Position numbers and translations under genes: made by a program. Of a stretch of 64,000 nt of DNA, positions 38,965-50,929 are shown one piece after another. Source of the DNA: Trichopria drosophilae (taxonomy: Eukaryota; Arthropoda; Insecta; Hymenoptera; Diapriidae); NCBI GenBank assembly GCA_030407085.1, contig CM059584.1, positions 102,733,001 to 102,797,000 of the forward strand, read 5' to 3'. How positions within the stretch are numbered: the first letter of the stretch is position 1; every line of letters begins with the position of its first letter. A model generated the notes under the pieces. It was not told the DNA's origin, did no database searches, and saw only the letters and a list, made by a program, of their open reading frames with translations.

Positions 38965-40185
38965 TTGTCCTGTAATTAACTGTAATGCGCAATTATACAG
39001 AGAAAGATTACTGGAAGTTAATACTGCGGTACTAAATGTGAAAGCCCATGGATGCTGACTGTTATGGCATTGAAATGGAAACTTTGAAACTCATAAATTT
39101 AGATAGAGCGTGATGACTTAGAATACTAATATTACATGGGATCTATCGCGACTAACGTTTCCGCGTCTGACCTATACTGCGCGTTACTACTTACGTATAC
39201 TTTTCCCTTCGGTCAGGTAAGCACCTAGTCACTTATTCAACCAGTTTATAAATATCATAATAAATATTCTTGCGGAAGCTATTGTTATTAGAATTTTAAA
39301 AACATTGTAATCGAATTTAGCACTAGTTAGTAATTTATTGTAAAAATTTTTTAAAGCATTTTCTTTTCCACCGTTCAATCGATATTATGTAAGTATCATT
39401 ATTTTTAATTTATCTTCACGTTAAATCATAAGTATTTATCAAATACTTATTACTTGTTATTGCATTTAAAACAAATTGTATTGTTTTGGTAATATCTTAT
39501 TTTATGTGGAATTTAATTGTAATTATTACTGTAACGCTTTAAGAATGTAACTTTATGATAGTGAAATCCTATTTTTATTTTACATTCTTTTCAAAAAGTA
39601 ACGTTAATTTTATATACTGTTAATATTAATACATCAGGAGTTTTATTAAAAATAAAAACTGCAATTCAATTTTAAAATGTTGTTCTAAAAAAGGTTTAAA
39701 TTGACAATAGTGAAAGAACTTTTCCATTAATTTGTATATATAATTGTCAAATTTGATGTTAATTGAAGAAACAGTATTCAAACGACGATAGCAGATAATT
39801 CAATTAGTCCTCGAAAGCTTGTCCATGGAAAAGTGAATTATAGAGCCGTTCAATAATGTACGGAAGTAAACCGGAAACTTCACGCGTGTAGCAGGCCCGA
39901 TTCGTGGATAAATCACTGCAACTTGAGCATGTAGGACGTTGATAAAAGATAACACTCAATTTATCTGTGCCAAAAATTTTTCAGCAAGTAACCTATTCAC
40001 TACTTGATTCATTGGATGATACCACTTTTGGGAGAGACAATAAATGATTATCAACATACACCTTATTGTCATAGTGGCGCTGCTTTGTAACTTATTTTAC
40101 TGTTTCTTATGGAGATAGTAAAGGTGTAGGAATGTGTTTTATTATGTACATGAAGGTGATGATAGTAGTATTATGGTGATTACAG
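38965..40185. other. AT-rich spacer
   Basis: No gene recognised. Slightly GC-richer sequence at 39800-39960 has no open frame of note. Confidence 0.45.
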
Positions 40186-40323
40186 GCTGAATGCTCCAAG
40201 CGCGTCAATGAGATGAACGTCAGAAGATCGGAATGGAATTTTTCAGAGAGCCTCATTCACCTCGGACCGCACCCTGATGCTCAATGGCGCACCCTTAGGA
40301 ATATGCAAGTTCCAGTCTTATGA
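40186..40323 (+). other. Possible terminal exon with poly(A) signal downstream
   Basis: After GTGATTACAG (ending 40185), a usable splice acceptor with a weak pyrimidine tract, one frame is open for 45 codons, beginning AECSKRVNEMNVRRSEW and ending QVPVL before TGA-TAA at 40321-40326. GC content and codon use differ from the AT-rich flanks, and AATAAA follows at 40425-40430. That is the layout of a last exon, but I recognise no protein family, and the upstream exons would have to lie far away. A non-coding RNA exon is an alternative. Confidence 0.25.
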
Positions 40324-40911
40324 TAAGTAACTTCAAGGCCGAGTCAAGGAAGAAAATATGAAGGGCACGTGCAATGAAAATATCCGGAGATCTTCCTTAT
40401 TTAGAAATACATCTTTTGACACTGAATAAATAATAGAAACAACACAATTCCCTCATTATTAATTTTATTTCCACATGCATTTAATTCACTCTAAACAAAA
40501 ATTGGAATATTTCAATACAATTTGATATATATTTTACTGTTACCCAACACAAAATGTTCATTAATAATATTGACCCATTAACGTCCACAGGACGCAATTT
40601 TGTCATTTAAGTTAGAATAGTAGCCATACGATGAGCGCGACGAAAAAATATTTGGGAATAATTGTATTTTATTTCTGAGGGTGCACTTTCTAAGAGTGGT
40701 TGTTAGCATTTTTGAAAGTGAATTTTAATCATGGAAAACAGAAAATTAAATAAACGACACGTGGTTTTCTGATTCAATCTTTGTTTAAAATAATTTTTTC
40801 CCTTGCCATTTTTGTATCGGTCTAAAACATGTCTAACTCGTGACCTCGATTTCTGAACTAAAAGTAAATACAATAAGTTTATTTAAAATATATAAATTTA
40901 AAAATTGTCTG

Positions 40912-41500
40912 TTAAAACAAAATGGCGAACGCAATGACATATTTTTTTTTCTTAACAATTTTTGATTCTTGAAAACTGTGAACAACAATGTCTTCGAATT
41001 GGTCAAAGGATATACTCAAATATATTGACACGCTTTTTGCGTTTTGACAAATTCAGAGAATTGAAATTTTGTAAAAAGTTATTAAAACAATTTAATAAAA
41101 TTTAACCTACCATTTTTTAACCAATTTTAAGACATTTTTATTCCAAGGAATTTTTATGTAAAGTCTATAATTCTACAATTTAGAATACAAAAATTAATCA
41201 GTTTGTGGATTATTAATCCTTTTCCATGAAAACTCCTAAGGGAAAATTCCTTATAACAAAAATGTTTTAAAATTGGTTAAAGAATACGCCCACATTTGTT
41301 AATGACATTTTTCAAACTTTCGATGATCCGAATTTTTGAAATACCAAAATTGTACCAAAAAAAAATATTGAGGGTATTTTTTGACCAATTCTAAGATATT
41401 CTTGTTGTATGGAGCATTTCCCTGAAGTTTACAGTTTCCAATAAAAAAAAAATTTAATTTTAAGAAGAAATTTGTCATTGCGCTTTTAACAGACAATTGT
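40912..41500. mobile_element. Long diverged inverted repeat, arms about 280 bp
   Basis: The left end AATTGTCTGTTAAAA and GCAATGACA are mirrored by TGTCATTGCG and TTTTAACAGACAATT at 41473-41499. Further inward, GAATTGGTCAAA, TAACCAATTTTAAGACATTT and CCAAGGAATTTTTAT match mirrored segments in the right arm. The arms are heavily diverged and have no coding. Probably an old foldback transposon. Confidence 0.6.
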
Positions 41501-41850
41501 TAGGTTTGCTTACGGTATTCATTTTAAATTCAGACATTAAGAAAACGATTTATATCGGTTTTAGACATATAATAAAAAGAAAGGTAAAGGAACGAAAAAC
41601 GAGATGACTTTATTTTTTGGGTGCTCTTTTTCTAAACCATATGAGTAAGTTATGGTCCCACTTTCAGTGACATTAACTTATCGCCTGGCAGTCTGTATTC
41701 TTTATCCATGTCTGTGATTTAAAATTAGCTTAGCTTTACAGTATTGGTCAGATTTATTTGCTAATTTACATCACAATGGTTGAATAAAGTTCTTTTATAA
41801 AATAACAAATTTACATATAGTATAACATAAGTTCATTTTTTATATTATTA

Positions 41851-41945
41851 ACACTGGCAATATTGCATCTGCCACGGAAAATCCACCGACCAAGCTTCAA
41901 TAAACGTTCCGAGTTCGAATCTTCGTCCGGCAATGTTCACGAAGT
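41851..41945 (+). repeat. tRNA-derived SINE fragment
   Basis: GAGTTCGAATCTTCG (41911-41925) fits the pol III B box (GGTTCGANTCC type), and TGGCAATATTGCATC about 50 bp upstream is a poor A box. The layout resembles the element at 52.06-52.14 kb. The acceptor stem does not form, so it is not a tRNA gene. Confidence 0.4.
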
Positions 41946-44900
41946 TTGACTATGGTTTCAAAAATAACTTCCATAAATTCTATGGAACCATTCCACGTAC
42001 GTGTAAATTAATCATAATAAAAATATAAAAGTCTAATTTATTTTGAAGGTATTGACTGTAGTTGAAAATGTAAATAAATGTTAAAACTCCATTTCAACGT
42101 TTGGAACGTTATTACGACTCAGTATTTAATATCCTTCCTTCTTGCATCCGAGAATCGAGATTGATCACGTAAAGTATTTGTGTCGCGTGTAACGTATTAC
42201 TAAGCGATAAAAACATATCATTTTCCTCAGTGTACGTAAGATTTTAGAATCGATAAAAGATGCTGAAAGCAAAATATTTTTGCAGAAAAGTAAACTTCTT
42301 TTTCATGATCTAATATATAATAATTAAAAAGAAACTTTTTAATATTAGAATAGTCGAAGTATATAATCAACGATTCCACTCTTTTAATTACAAAAAAAAT
42401 GTTGATTGACGTAGTGCCTGCAAATTGAAAGTAATCTTTTTTTATTGAAACCAATATTTAATGAAAATAAATAAATTTAATAATTCTTGGTGTTTTTTGA
42501 ACACTCGTAGAAACAGCATTCTAAATAATTATTTATATATTGCAATCATTGCATCAAAGCAACAATAATTTAGCTTGAAATTTTGCTATACATTTCATTT
42601 TGTAATAGAATATAACATTGATTATACTTCGACCATTCTAAAAATGAGTACGGAGCTTAATTTTAATTTTGTAGTTATATTAGTTAATGTTGTCATCTTT
42701 TTCCCCATTGTAATTCCAATTACTAATCTGCTTATGGCTACAATCTAGAGCCGAAAACATTACATTTTTTTTATTACAGTTTTTGTTTTAAAGTAAGCGT
42801 TGTATACCGCATCTAATAATTTTTTATAATTTCTAATAAACACCATTGAGAAGATAAATTTAAACACATGAAAAACGTATTTGGTTGTATAGATAAGAAG
42901 CTTTGAAAGTAACTATTGATCACAACAGTGATTGCATATTTGATTGGTTACATTTAATTCTGAACATCCTAGTACCATAAAATAATTTCTTTCGTAGTAC
43001 ATACACCGGTAATCTAGACTTTTATAAAAAATAGAAGATGTGCATACATAGTTATAAGCATAGTTATAAAAAATTATTATCAATATTAGTAAACAACTAC
43101 ATAAAATTATTGACGAATTTTGATTGACAATTAAGTAGTTAATCGAACTGTTGGTTCTCCCTATCATTGAAATTTAGTCTACGAATATAGGCAATGCACA
43201 ACAGATGTTTTGCATCAGCACGTAATGTTGAGAGTTATGAGATGTATTTCGTATTAAAATTGATTTCATTTTAATAACATCTTTCTTAGTGCAGGCACGT
43301 AATATTCGACTTTCTCTTATACGAAATTGAGAAACGCCTTGCAATACGACATATTGATTTAAAGTAGACTATCATTTTAAAAACGACGTCAAAATGAAAA
43401 TGATAAAATGAGCTCCTTCATTGATCATTGCATATTACAGTAGAAACGTATTATTACTTTTATTATTTCTACTTCAAATAGTATAATATTTCAAGCAAGC
43501 AATAATGGACTTGTAATGTGAATTCAGAATATTTCGTTGAAATGTGGAATAATTTATTTATTATGCACGAATTAGAATATGTCATATTGGTACCGGTATA
43601 ACTTTTAACGTTAAAATACCATAAATTTGGAACTGATTCTTTGAAACTGAAAAAATATTATATTTTGTAAATAGATATTTCTACCAGTATACGTCCGATC
43701 ATCTAGTAAACCTTAACAATAGATCAAATACAAGACGCGATCTGGTAGAAATGCTCAAAATGTGCTTTTAATACGAAATATTAATCGTCGTTATTAACCA
43801 CTTCACTGGTAGCAGTTTTCAAATAAAAAGTGCCAAGACTGGTACGAGCCAGTTTTTAAGATATCGGGAAACTATGAAACATGGGTTCCATTTTTTCATA
43901 AAACATATCATTTAACGTAAAAAAATACCTCCTAAAATAAAATGATTTTATGAAATATTCAAAATTGGTTAAGGAAGAATTAAGGTAGATTTGCATCTTT
44001 TGTTATCAAAAATCCATAACAATCGAAATTTTAAATTATATATCAATCGGTATCATCAAACTTTGTGGATGCCCAACATTCTGGTGGTAATGTAAATTAA
44101 ATTTTTTTACTTCTTATTATGTACTTGCCGTAATAAAGCACCTTTGGCCTTACTTAAGTTTTAAAATTATAAATATTTGTAAGTTCTTCGACTCTAGCTC
44201 ATGCTTATGTGAACAATCTTTTCGAAGTATTTTTTAAATATCACAATGACGAGTTGGGAAACAAACACATGATTAACGGTTCGGCTATAAATTGTATCTT
44301 TCTTTACAATAATTTATTCTACATAAAAATAAAAAATGTATAGTATTAAAAAAACAATTAGATTTAAAAAAGTTTCATAAGGTTTAAATATAAAAATGTT
44401 ATCAGACAGTTTCAATAAATTTGGTTACAAAAAGTGCACAAAATGTATAAAATAATACTGAAAATAACTGAAAATAACAGAAACAACCATTAATTTGTTG
44501 ATTTACGTTGTTAAGATGTAACCTTATTAAAATCTTTTCTATTATATTTTTTATTATAATAATGTTTCTGTATCCTTATATACGTTTTATTTTTATGTAG
44601 AATAAATTATTCGGAAGGGGTTACAATTCATAGCGGAATCGTTAATCCAGTCTTTGTGTATAATACTAAAATGATAACGTTCGAATTAATGCATTAAAAT
44701 GTGTATTTCTAAAATTCGATATTTTCAAGTATTTTCAAGAATATTATGAAATTCAATAAGAATAATAGCAATAATAAGCATATAATAGGATAATATGAAA
44801 ATCAATCGACCTTTTTCGAATGGATCAGCAGTTATGTATTTGCATTATATGCATTATTTACTCGACAATGCCATCTTTTCACGTGAAAAGCCAGATTTTA

Positions 44901-44985
44901 TCGAATCCGAACGTATGAGGAGGACAATTCTTCGCCTTTTCCAGCTCTACAACTTCTTCTAATATGCAATTTCGTTATCTATTTA
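41946..44985. other. AT-rich spacer
   Basis: No gene recognised. Open frames of 60-84 codons are AT-driven. Confidence 0.5.
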
Positions 44986-44989
44986 ACGA

Positions 44990-45330
44990 AGAGAGTTAAA
45001 TACGAAACCCCGCAAAAATGTTTTTGCTTTTTACAATTTTTGAGGCCATAACTTCAGAAATATTCATCGTATGTCTAATGTTTTCATGAGAGAATTATAG
45101 GCCTTAAATAGAACTTGAAAATGAGCCCTCGCTGATTGTAATAAATTAAAAAACGACCGAGTTATTGCAAAAAATTAATTTTTTTTCTAAAAAGGCTCGT
45201 CACTTAAATCTTAAGCCTCAGATCCAATTTTGGTAGAGATATATTTTCTTTTAAACGTAAAGGAGAGTCACCTCCTGAAATATTGCTGATCAGTTCTCGG
45301 ACACCCTGTATACTAGTGTTTTCTCGTATA
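44990..45330 (-). repeat. Dispersed repeat ending in ACACCCTGTATA
   Basis: Read on the minus strand it begins TATACAGGGTGTCCGAGAAC, continues with CAATATTTCAGGAGGTGAC and runs to about 44990 (CGGGGTTTCGTATTTAAC). TACAGGGTGTCC is an end I associate with abundant dispersed insect repeats. The other end and any target duplication are unclear. Frames within it are incidental. Confidence 0.45.
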
Positions 45331-45989
45331 TTTGTGTACGGGGGTTTTGAATCCAAAGTCAGAATTATCAGATAGGCACAGTTTTGAAAATAGTATAAAA
45401 AGTGTTCAAAATTAGTGGTTAAATGCATAAACGCTGTTTTTGTGCTTTACACTAGTATATGTACGGATTAGAGCCTAAAAAGTAAAAGTCTTTTACAAAG
45501 ACAGTACAGTAGGGGTTTTCCATTCATTTTTCTCCGTTAACTATATGAATTTGGAAATTAGAGTTGTCAAAGCGGTTTTAAGTTTTGAGGAATTCTAAAA
45601 AAAAATGCTCTAAAATTGCTCAAAAACAATGACAAAAGGTAAAGTCGAACATTTTTTTGTGATAACGCATTCTCATGAATATTTTTCCAGTAGAATCCGA
45701 AGCCCGAATTGCAAAATATTCTCAAATTTTTTACTTAAACAACTACTATTATGTAACATAATCATATATATATATATATGTATAGGTACAGATAACAATA
45801 ATGGAAACATGTAAGGTAATTGTAACAAGAAAACGTGTAACAATCATAAATAATCAAATTGTAAGGAAACTCAATTGTATATGAAAACGTGTAACAAAGA
45901 TAAAATAAGTAGCAACAATGAGCTGTATAGTAATCATAACAAAAAACGTGTACATATTGAATTAGATAACGAAATAATAGTTGGAAACT

Positions 45990-46840
45990 CTGTAAAGATC
46001 AAATAGTCACAATAGTGCGAAATAAAGCGTGCTGATTGGTTAATGAGTGTAAATGTTTTCGTAGACGCTGTGCGTCTTGTGATGGGTGATGGGGATTCGA
46101 AATGGACGCAAGAAATTCGAGCACCGTTTTGATGGTACTAAAGTACTAGATCCCTAACGTGAACAAGTGTCGATTGAATAGTGTTCGTGAGTGTGGGATG
46201 TGCAACGCTGGAAAAGTATAAGAGATGTGGTAGGGGTTCCGAAAGTCAACAAAAAAGGGGAGCTCGTAACGAATGAAGAAAGGGGTCTCTTTCTTTCTTT
46301 TCAATTTCTGTCTCTGGTTGACGACGCATCACATTCTGTGCAACAACTGTGAAGGAAAGACGGCGAAGAAACATAATCGGAAGTAATCCGATGTGATCAT
46401 ATTTACCAAAATTTCGGAGTGTTACATTTTGAATCTTCGGTTATTTCACGAAAAAAAGGCACATTTCAAGAGAAACCGGCTCGATTACTTGAAGGCCGAA
46501 ACGAGGATGTCTTGTTAACGGAATCAATTAATTGCACGATCATCCATTTAATCGCCTGCTCGCTTGTTCATCTCGGAGTTATTTGGCGACAGCATATTTT
46601 CCATTCGGACTTTCGGGAAAACTGATCATGTTGGTCACAAGGGAGGAATTCGTCCATTTAAGACACGTGTCCGTCATCTAGAAAAATTGGTACGACCTAA
46701 CCTCAAATCGACTCCTGGACAGCGAAGTGGTCAACCGATGCAAAATCTACGACCATCTCAACAATCGGCCGAGATTTTCTACAACCTCTACGAGAATACG
46801 TATAAATCAGGATCCTGACAGTTCATCGAAATCGTCTTTG
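45990..46840 (+). other. GC-richer, promoter- or exon-like stretch, no gene recognised
   Basis: Base composition departs from the flanks over about 850 bp. There is an inverted CCAAT box (GATTGGTTAA near 46034), a purine-rich stretch with TCTTTCTTTC near 46290, and two overlapping frames (46419-46625 and 46564-46818) that open at non-ATG codons and show no domain. It could be a 5' untranslated exon or a non-coding RNA locus. Evidence is weak. Confidence 0.25.
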
Positions 46841-47345
46841 AGATAAGTTTAGTTAATCTGTTACACGTTTTCGCTTTCTCGTCACGATAATTATAATATT
46901 TTTAATTTTTATATTATGTATAAGCCTATTCGACCATTAGATGAATATATATAATGCAATCTGATAATAATGTTGATAAAAATTTCTTCCCTTCTATACA
47001 GCCAGCGCAATTTATTCGAATTATGTGATGGTCAATTTAACTATCTGATTAGTATGTCTTTGACCCGAGATATATTTATTGGTCTTTACAACTATCAAGA
47101 AATATCTGAAAATGAATTAAAAAATTAGCAACAAAAAAGGCTATATAACCTGCATAACACTAAAGGAAAGTAAAAAGATCCCCATAAATAAGATTAAATT
47201 TTTCAAAAACTTGATATATCGGATTGGCCTTTTTTTAATTTTTGTTCGGACTCGGACTAGATTTGCATGCAACACATGATAAAAATACACAATAAATTGG
47301 ACGAATCAGTCCAATTTTTAAATTTGGTTTCGTTTATAAACGTTA

Positions 47346-47740
47346 GGGCGTGTACACACTGACAGCGAATCGCGAAAAGCGGCAAGCGAAATGTACATAA
47401 ATTTTATATAATAAAAGTCGATATTTTGATATTGCTGTTTAAAAATATTGATATTTACTTGTTTTTTCAGATTTTTATACATAGTCTTGTAATTCTGACG
47501 ATTTACTTCCTAATTTTTATGTTTCGCTTACCAGGGCGGGTAACCTCGAAATACAACAAGCGAATTACGATTAACGGTACGCGGATCGCACGTAATGGCA
47601 AATTAAACGAGCAGAATTAAATAATATAAAAATCTATACACGTGTGAAGAAAAATATCGATAAATACATTTTTATTATTGTAAACTTGGGTATATTTCGC
47701 TTGCCGCATTTCGCGATTCGCTGTCAGTGTGCACGCGCCC
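47346..47740. mobile_element. MITE with TTA target duplication, PIF/Harbinger-like
   Basis: The 48-bp terminal inverted repeats differ at only three positions: GGGCGTGTACACACTGACAG at the left and CTGTCAGTGTGCACGCGCCC at the right, both continuing into GCGAATCGCGAAA and GGCAAGCGAAAT. TTA flanks both sides (47343-47345 and 47741-47743). A 3-bp TTA duplication is typical of PIF/Harbinger. There is no transposase; 395 bp. High arm identity suggests a fairly recent insertion. Confidence 0.8.
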
Positions 47741-47889
47741 TTAGAGATCGGTTGGATAAAATAGGGACCACATCATATATTGTCCTCTCTATTTGCCCAA
47801 TTTACTTTACCTTTATACAAATTTTCACGTTTAGAAACTTAACATTTCTGAGGGAAAATTGGTAGCCTTAGGATACATCATATTATATA

Positions 47890-48283
47890 CTAGGAGCTAT
47901 CCAAAAAATGTGAATGATAGATAAATGTATGCAACTTAAAGGGGGCATTGTATGAGTATTTCAAGAATTTTAAGCGGCTAATTGATCCGCAGTCGCGTGC
48001 AGCGGTGTTTTAAACGTACTCCACTGTTTGTAACAAAAACTTGTGTTTTTGATCGATTAGTTTGCGTGTGCCAAATTTTATTCTTATACTTTATTGAAAA
48101 TAAACCAACAAGAACTAATTTGCATACGATTTCCGCGTGCAGGAAAATTCTAAAAAATTATTTCAAATTGCAAAAAAAAAAAGACTAAGGCGAACAATGA
48201 GTTCCCTTATGAGGAGTACAATGTCCCCCTTTAAGTTGCATACATTTACCTATCATTCACATTTTTTGGTCACTAGCTCCTAG
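47890..48283. mobile_element. MITE with CTAGGAGCTA ends
   Basis: The left end CTAGGAGCTATCCAAAAAAT and inner ATGTATGCAACTTAAAGGGG are mirrored at the right by CCCCTTTAAGTTGCATACAT and ATTTTTTGGTCACTAGCTCC. Arms of about 65 bp, total 394 bp. No coding. It sits only 150 bp from the TTA-flanked MITE. Confidence 0.78.
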
Positions 48284-48727
48284 TCTATTACGCGAGTCTG
48301 TCAGCTTTAACTTCGATAGTGTGAATAATTACAGGACGTATTTTACCTGGTTTCTGTCGCGAGAATCATTTTAGACTCAAAATTCGTATAGCAAAATGAG
48401 GGGAAGTTGAGAAATGGCAACATCAAGAAACTAGCCAATCAGATCTCATACTACCCCTAGTAATGCTTAAAAGAATATGGCTGCGCAGGGAAATTGCGTC
48501 AGGGAAAATTCTGACGAGGAAACTATTTTTTAGGAAAGTCTATTGACCATAAATACAAAATGTCACATCTGCTTTACTCAAATATTTTAAATTTTACATA
48601 CATTTCAAATGTTTCGTAACATGAGAGAAAGATAGCTGAACCTCCAATTTCAGATTAAGATTCAGCATACTCCAAAACCATAACAGTAAAATTATAGGAG
48701 AAATCAATTAACATTTTTTAAAGGCCA

Positions 48728-49060
48728 ACTGGTGGTGATTGCATCAATCAAAAATTTCAACATGGTTGAAATATTTTCCAAGCGCCATCTGTCGGAATCC
48801 TTCCGATTCCCGAGCCAGCGGCTTTTTTGAAAAAACATTTTTACAGAAAAATGACTCTTTCGCACCCCGAGTCGGTTCGAATACGAACAAATATGATTTT
48901 TTTGCAGGATTATATTCTACAATTAATAAATTTAAATTTGGTGGGCTCTTCCGACAGATGGCGCTTGGAAAATATTTCAACCATGTTGAAATGTATGATT
49001 GTTGCAATCACCACCAATTGCGTTGCAGGAAGAGCCCAACAAATTTAAATTTATTAAGTT
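48728..49060. mobile_element. MITE with GGTGGTGATTGCA ends and a second mirrored segment
   Basis: The left end ACTGGTGGTGATTGCATCAA plus AACATGGTTGAAATATTTTC and AAGCGCCATCTGTCGGA are mirrored by the right arm up to ATTGCAATCACCACCA (about 49004-49018). A second pair, AATAAATTTAAATTTGGTGG inside and CCAACAAATTTAAATTTATT just outside the right end (about 49037), is also inverted, so an extra mirrored segment extends beyond the right end. It has no coding; the 114- and 87-codon frames share peptide runs because of the palindrome. Confidence 0.72.
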
Positions 49061-49107
49061 TAGACATAATTTCTCATGATTAGTATAAATATATGGAAAT
49101 TAGAATT

Positions 49108-49150
49108 CTTGGCTTGTGCGCTGATGATGGAAACTTTTAGAAAGTGTTAG
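49108..49150 (+). repeat. Possible decayed Penelope tail
   Basis: GCGCTGATGATGGAAACTTT is followed by TAGAAAGT, forming a small stem ACTTT/AAAGT, and then GTGCGGTCG. The layout parallels the CTGATGAG-stem-GAAAC tail at 9.7 kb, but the GAAAC box after the stem is lost. Weak. Confidence 0.25.
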
Positions 49151-49754
49151 TGCGGTCGATTATAAAGTAGATGCATTATAATACATTTTTATTAGATTGT
49201 TTATATAAATAAAATTTGACCACCACTAATCAATACTAACGGATAGACACAGATAAAGTGCTACCTTAGACATCAGATCAATATGCGTTTGCATAATACA
49301 CCTGAATTTTATTAGGAAAATATTTTTTAATCCAGAAATATGAATTTAAAAGAAATAAAAATCATTACACAAAAAACGTTAAATCCGCATTAAACATTAA
49401 TCCGAAATAATTGGCTTCCTTCGTTGGCTATGTAGATATACAAATAAATAAACTCCTCTAAGTTTGACAGTTTGAGAGTTTGATTAAATAATGAACAAAA
49501 ACCTATTATGCAACATAAATATAAATCTAAGATGTACACCTTATAATCAGTAAATAACGATGTTAATGTTGCAATGTACTTTCAATATTTGTAAAAAATG
49601 TACTCTAATAACAGAAACATGTCTTCCGTTCTAAATATTGCAAATTGTGTTAGAACAATTTTTATGATGGTATAGATGAAAACTATTTTTTTAATTTTTT
49701 TAGATTTTCGAAAAAATGCAGACCATTATTGAAATTGATATTGCAGAATGATCA

Positions 49755-49828
49755 GCGGGTGTGTAGCTCAGTTGGAAGAGCGATCGAACAGTCCCGGGAT
49801 CAATTTCCGGCATATGGAATCATTCCGC
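49755..49828 (+). repeat. tRNA-like sequence, SINE head or tRNA pseudogene
   Basis: TGTGTAGCTCAGTTGGAAGA with the D stem GCTC/GAGC is a good pol III A box. CCGGG-ATCAATT-TCCGG forms a 5-bp T arm with a 7-nt loop but a non-canonical B box, and GCGG at the start pairs with CCGC at the end. The anticodon arm is deleted: only about 13 nt lie between D arm and T arm. It cannot be a functional tRNA. Confidence 0.55.
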
Positions 49829-49915
49829 TTTAATTGTCCTTATTTTTTTCGAAAACCTTAAAACAATCCGTCAGTTTCTTCTGTACTATTTAAAAATATT
49901 GTATATTATATATTA

Positions 49916-50797
49916 GGGGAAGGCTGGGCGAAGCGGCGAGGATATTTTCCGTGTATCATATCTCTCCTTGAATTTCGTATTTGGGATGATGCAAAGTATT
50001 ATTTGATAGGTTATTTCATAGTCAATATTTACATGTATGTTACTTAAGATATATGTTTACATATGGCCAGCTATGGCCAATTTAAAAAACTAAAAAACAC
50101 GGGGTGAAGTAGCTGATCCTTATTTTTAGAGTTCTCTGAGACGACTATCATAAAATTAAGAGTCATAATCTTTTAAGTTATTATTGTTTGTTTTAATAAA
50201 AATAAAATTTCCACGTTGGTGGAATGAACCTCCTCAGATATATCAAAATTTCCAACGACAGTAAAAAAGGAAATTGCATCTTCGGAAGGTTTTAATACTC
50301 GTCTTATATCAGTATCACATATTTTAACTTCGTCTTTAGTTACTCAATGCATGCATCAAAAGGGAATTCTAAATTAAAAAATAATCACAGAATAGAGACA
50401 TGCGGGAAAAACTTTACCCCAAAGTATCATTTGGATTTGCAGATACGATATCTCATTATAAACACACAAAAAAGGAACAATTCATATTTTATAAATAAGT
50501 CAAAAAAATATACTTTTAGAATAAATATATAAATAATGATTATTAAACTGCCAAAATGAAAATATTGACCAATCTGAGAACAAAGTACAGGAAAATGTAT
50601 TGAAAAGTTTGTTTAAAAATTACATTTCTCGCTCTCAAAGTAAGAGAACAAAAAATGAAATACCATGTCTCAAAATGTGAAAAATGTGTAAACAAAGAAA
50701 CAACATGTGATATTTTGCAATCAGTATGATCATAATGAAAATATTTGAGATTCGCCAGTGCGCCCCGTTCATCGCTTCGCCCGTCTTCCGTCTATTT
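49916..50797. mobile_element. Element with GGGGAAGGCTGGGCGAAGCGG-type ends
   Basis: GGGGAAGGCTGGGCGAAGCG (49916 onward) is approximately mirrored by CATCGCTTCGCCCGTCTTCC (about 50769-50788), giving 25-bp imperfect terminal repeats about 880 bp apart. The interior is AT-rich and non-coding; a frame at 50347-50532 has no motif. It may be a non-autonomous DNA transposon; the target duplication is not clear. Confidence 0.5.
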
Positions 50798-50929
50798 AAT
50801 ATTGCGGAGCATAAAAATCTTTAATTATGATTTGGTCTATTATACAAATTTCTTTCAGTAGTGAATGTTTCTGTTATATTTTCTCCATGAGTAAACGGTA
50901 CAACACAATGTACTGAACGTGTCGAACGT

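Noticed and set aside
43600..44100. Possible further repeat around TGGTACGAGCCAG
   Set aside because: No second copy or mirrored partner found in the window.
45204..45428. 74-codon minus-strand frame
   Set aside because: It lies within the dispersed repeat ending in ACACCCTGTATA and begins outside it.
46419..46818. Two overlapping frames as a coding gene
   Set aside because: Both open at GTG or TTG codons, which do not normally start eukaryotic proteins, and no domain is visible.
48739..49083. 114- and 87-codon frames on opposite strands
   Set aside because: They share peptide runs because they read the two arms of a MITE palindrome.
49755..49828. Functional tRNA gene
   Set aside because: The anticodon arm is missing, so no anticodon can be assigned.
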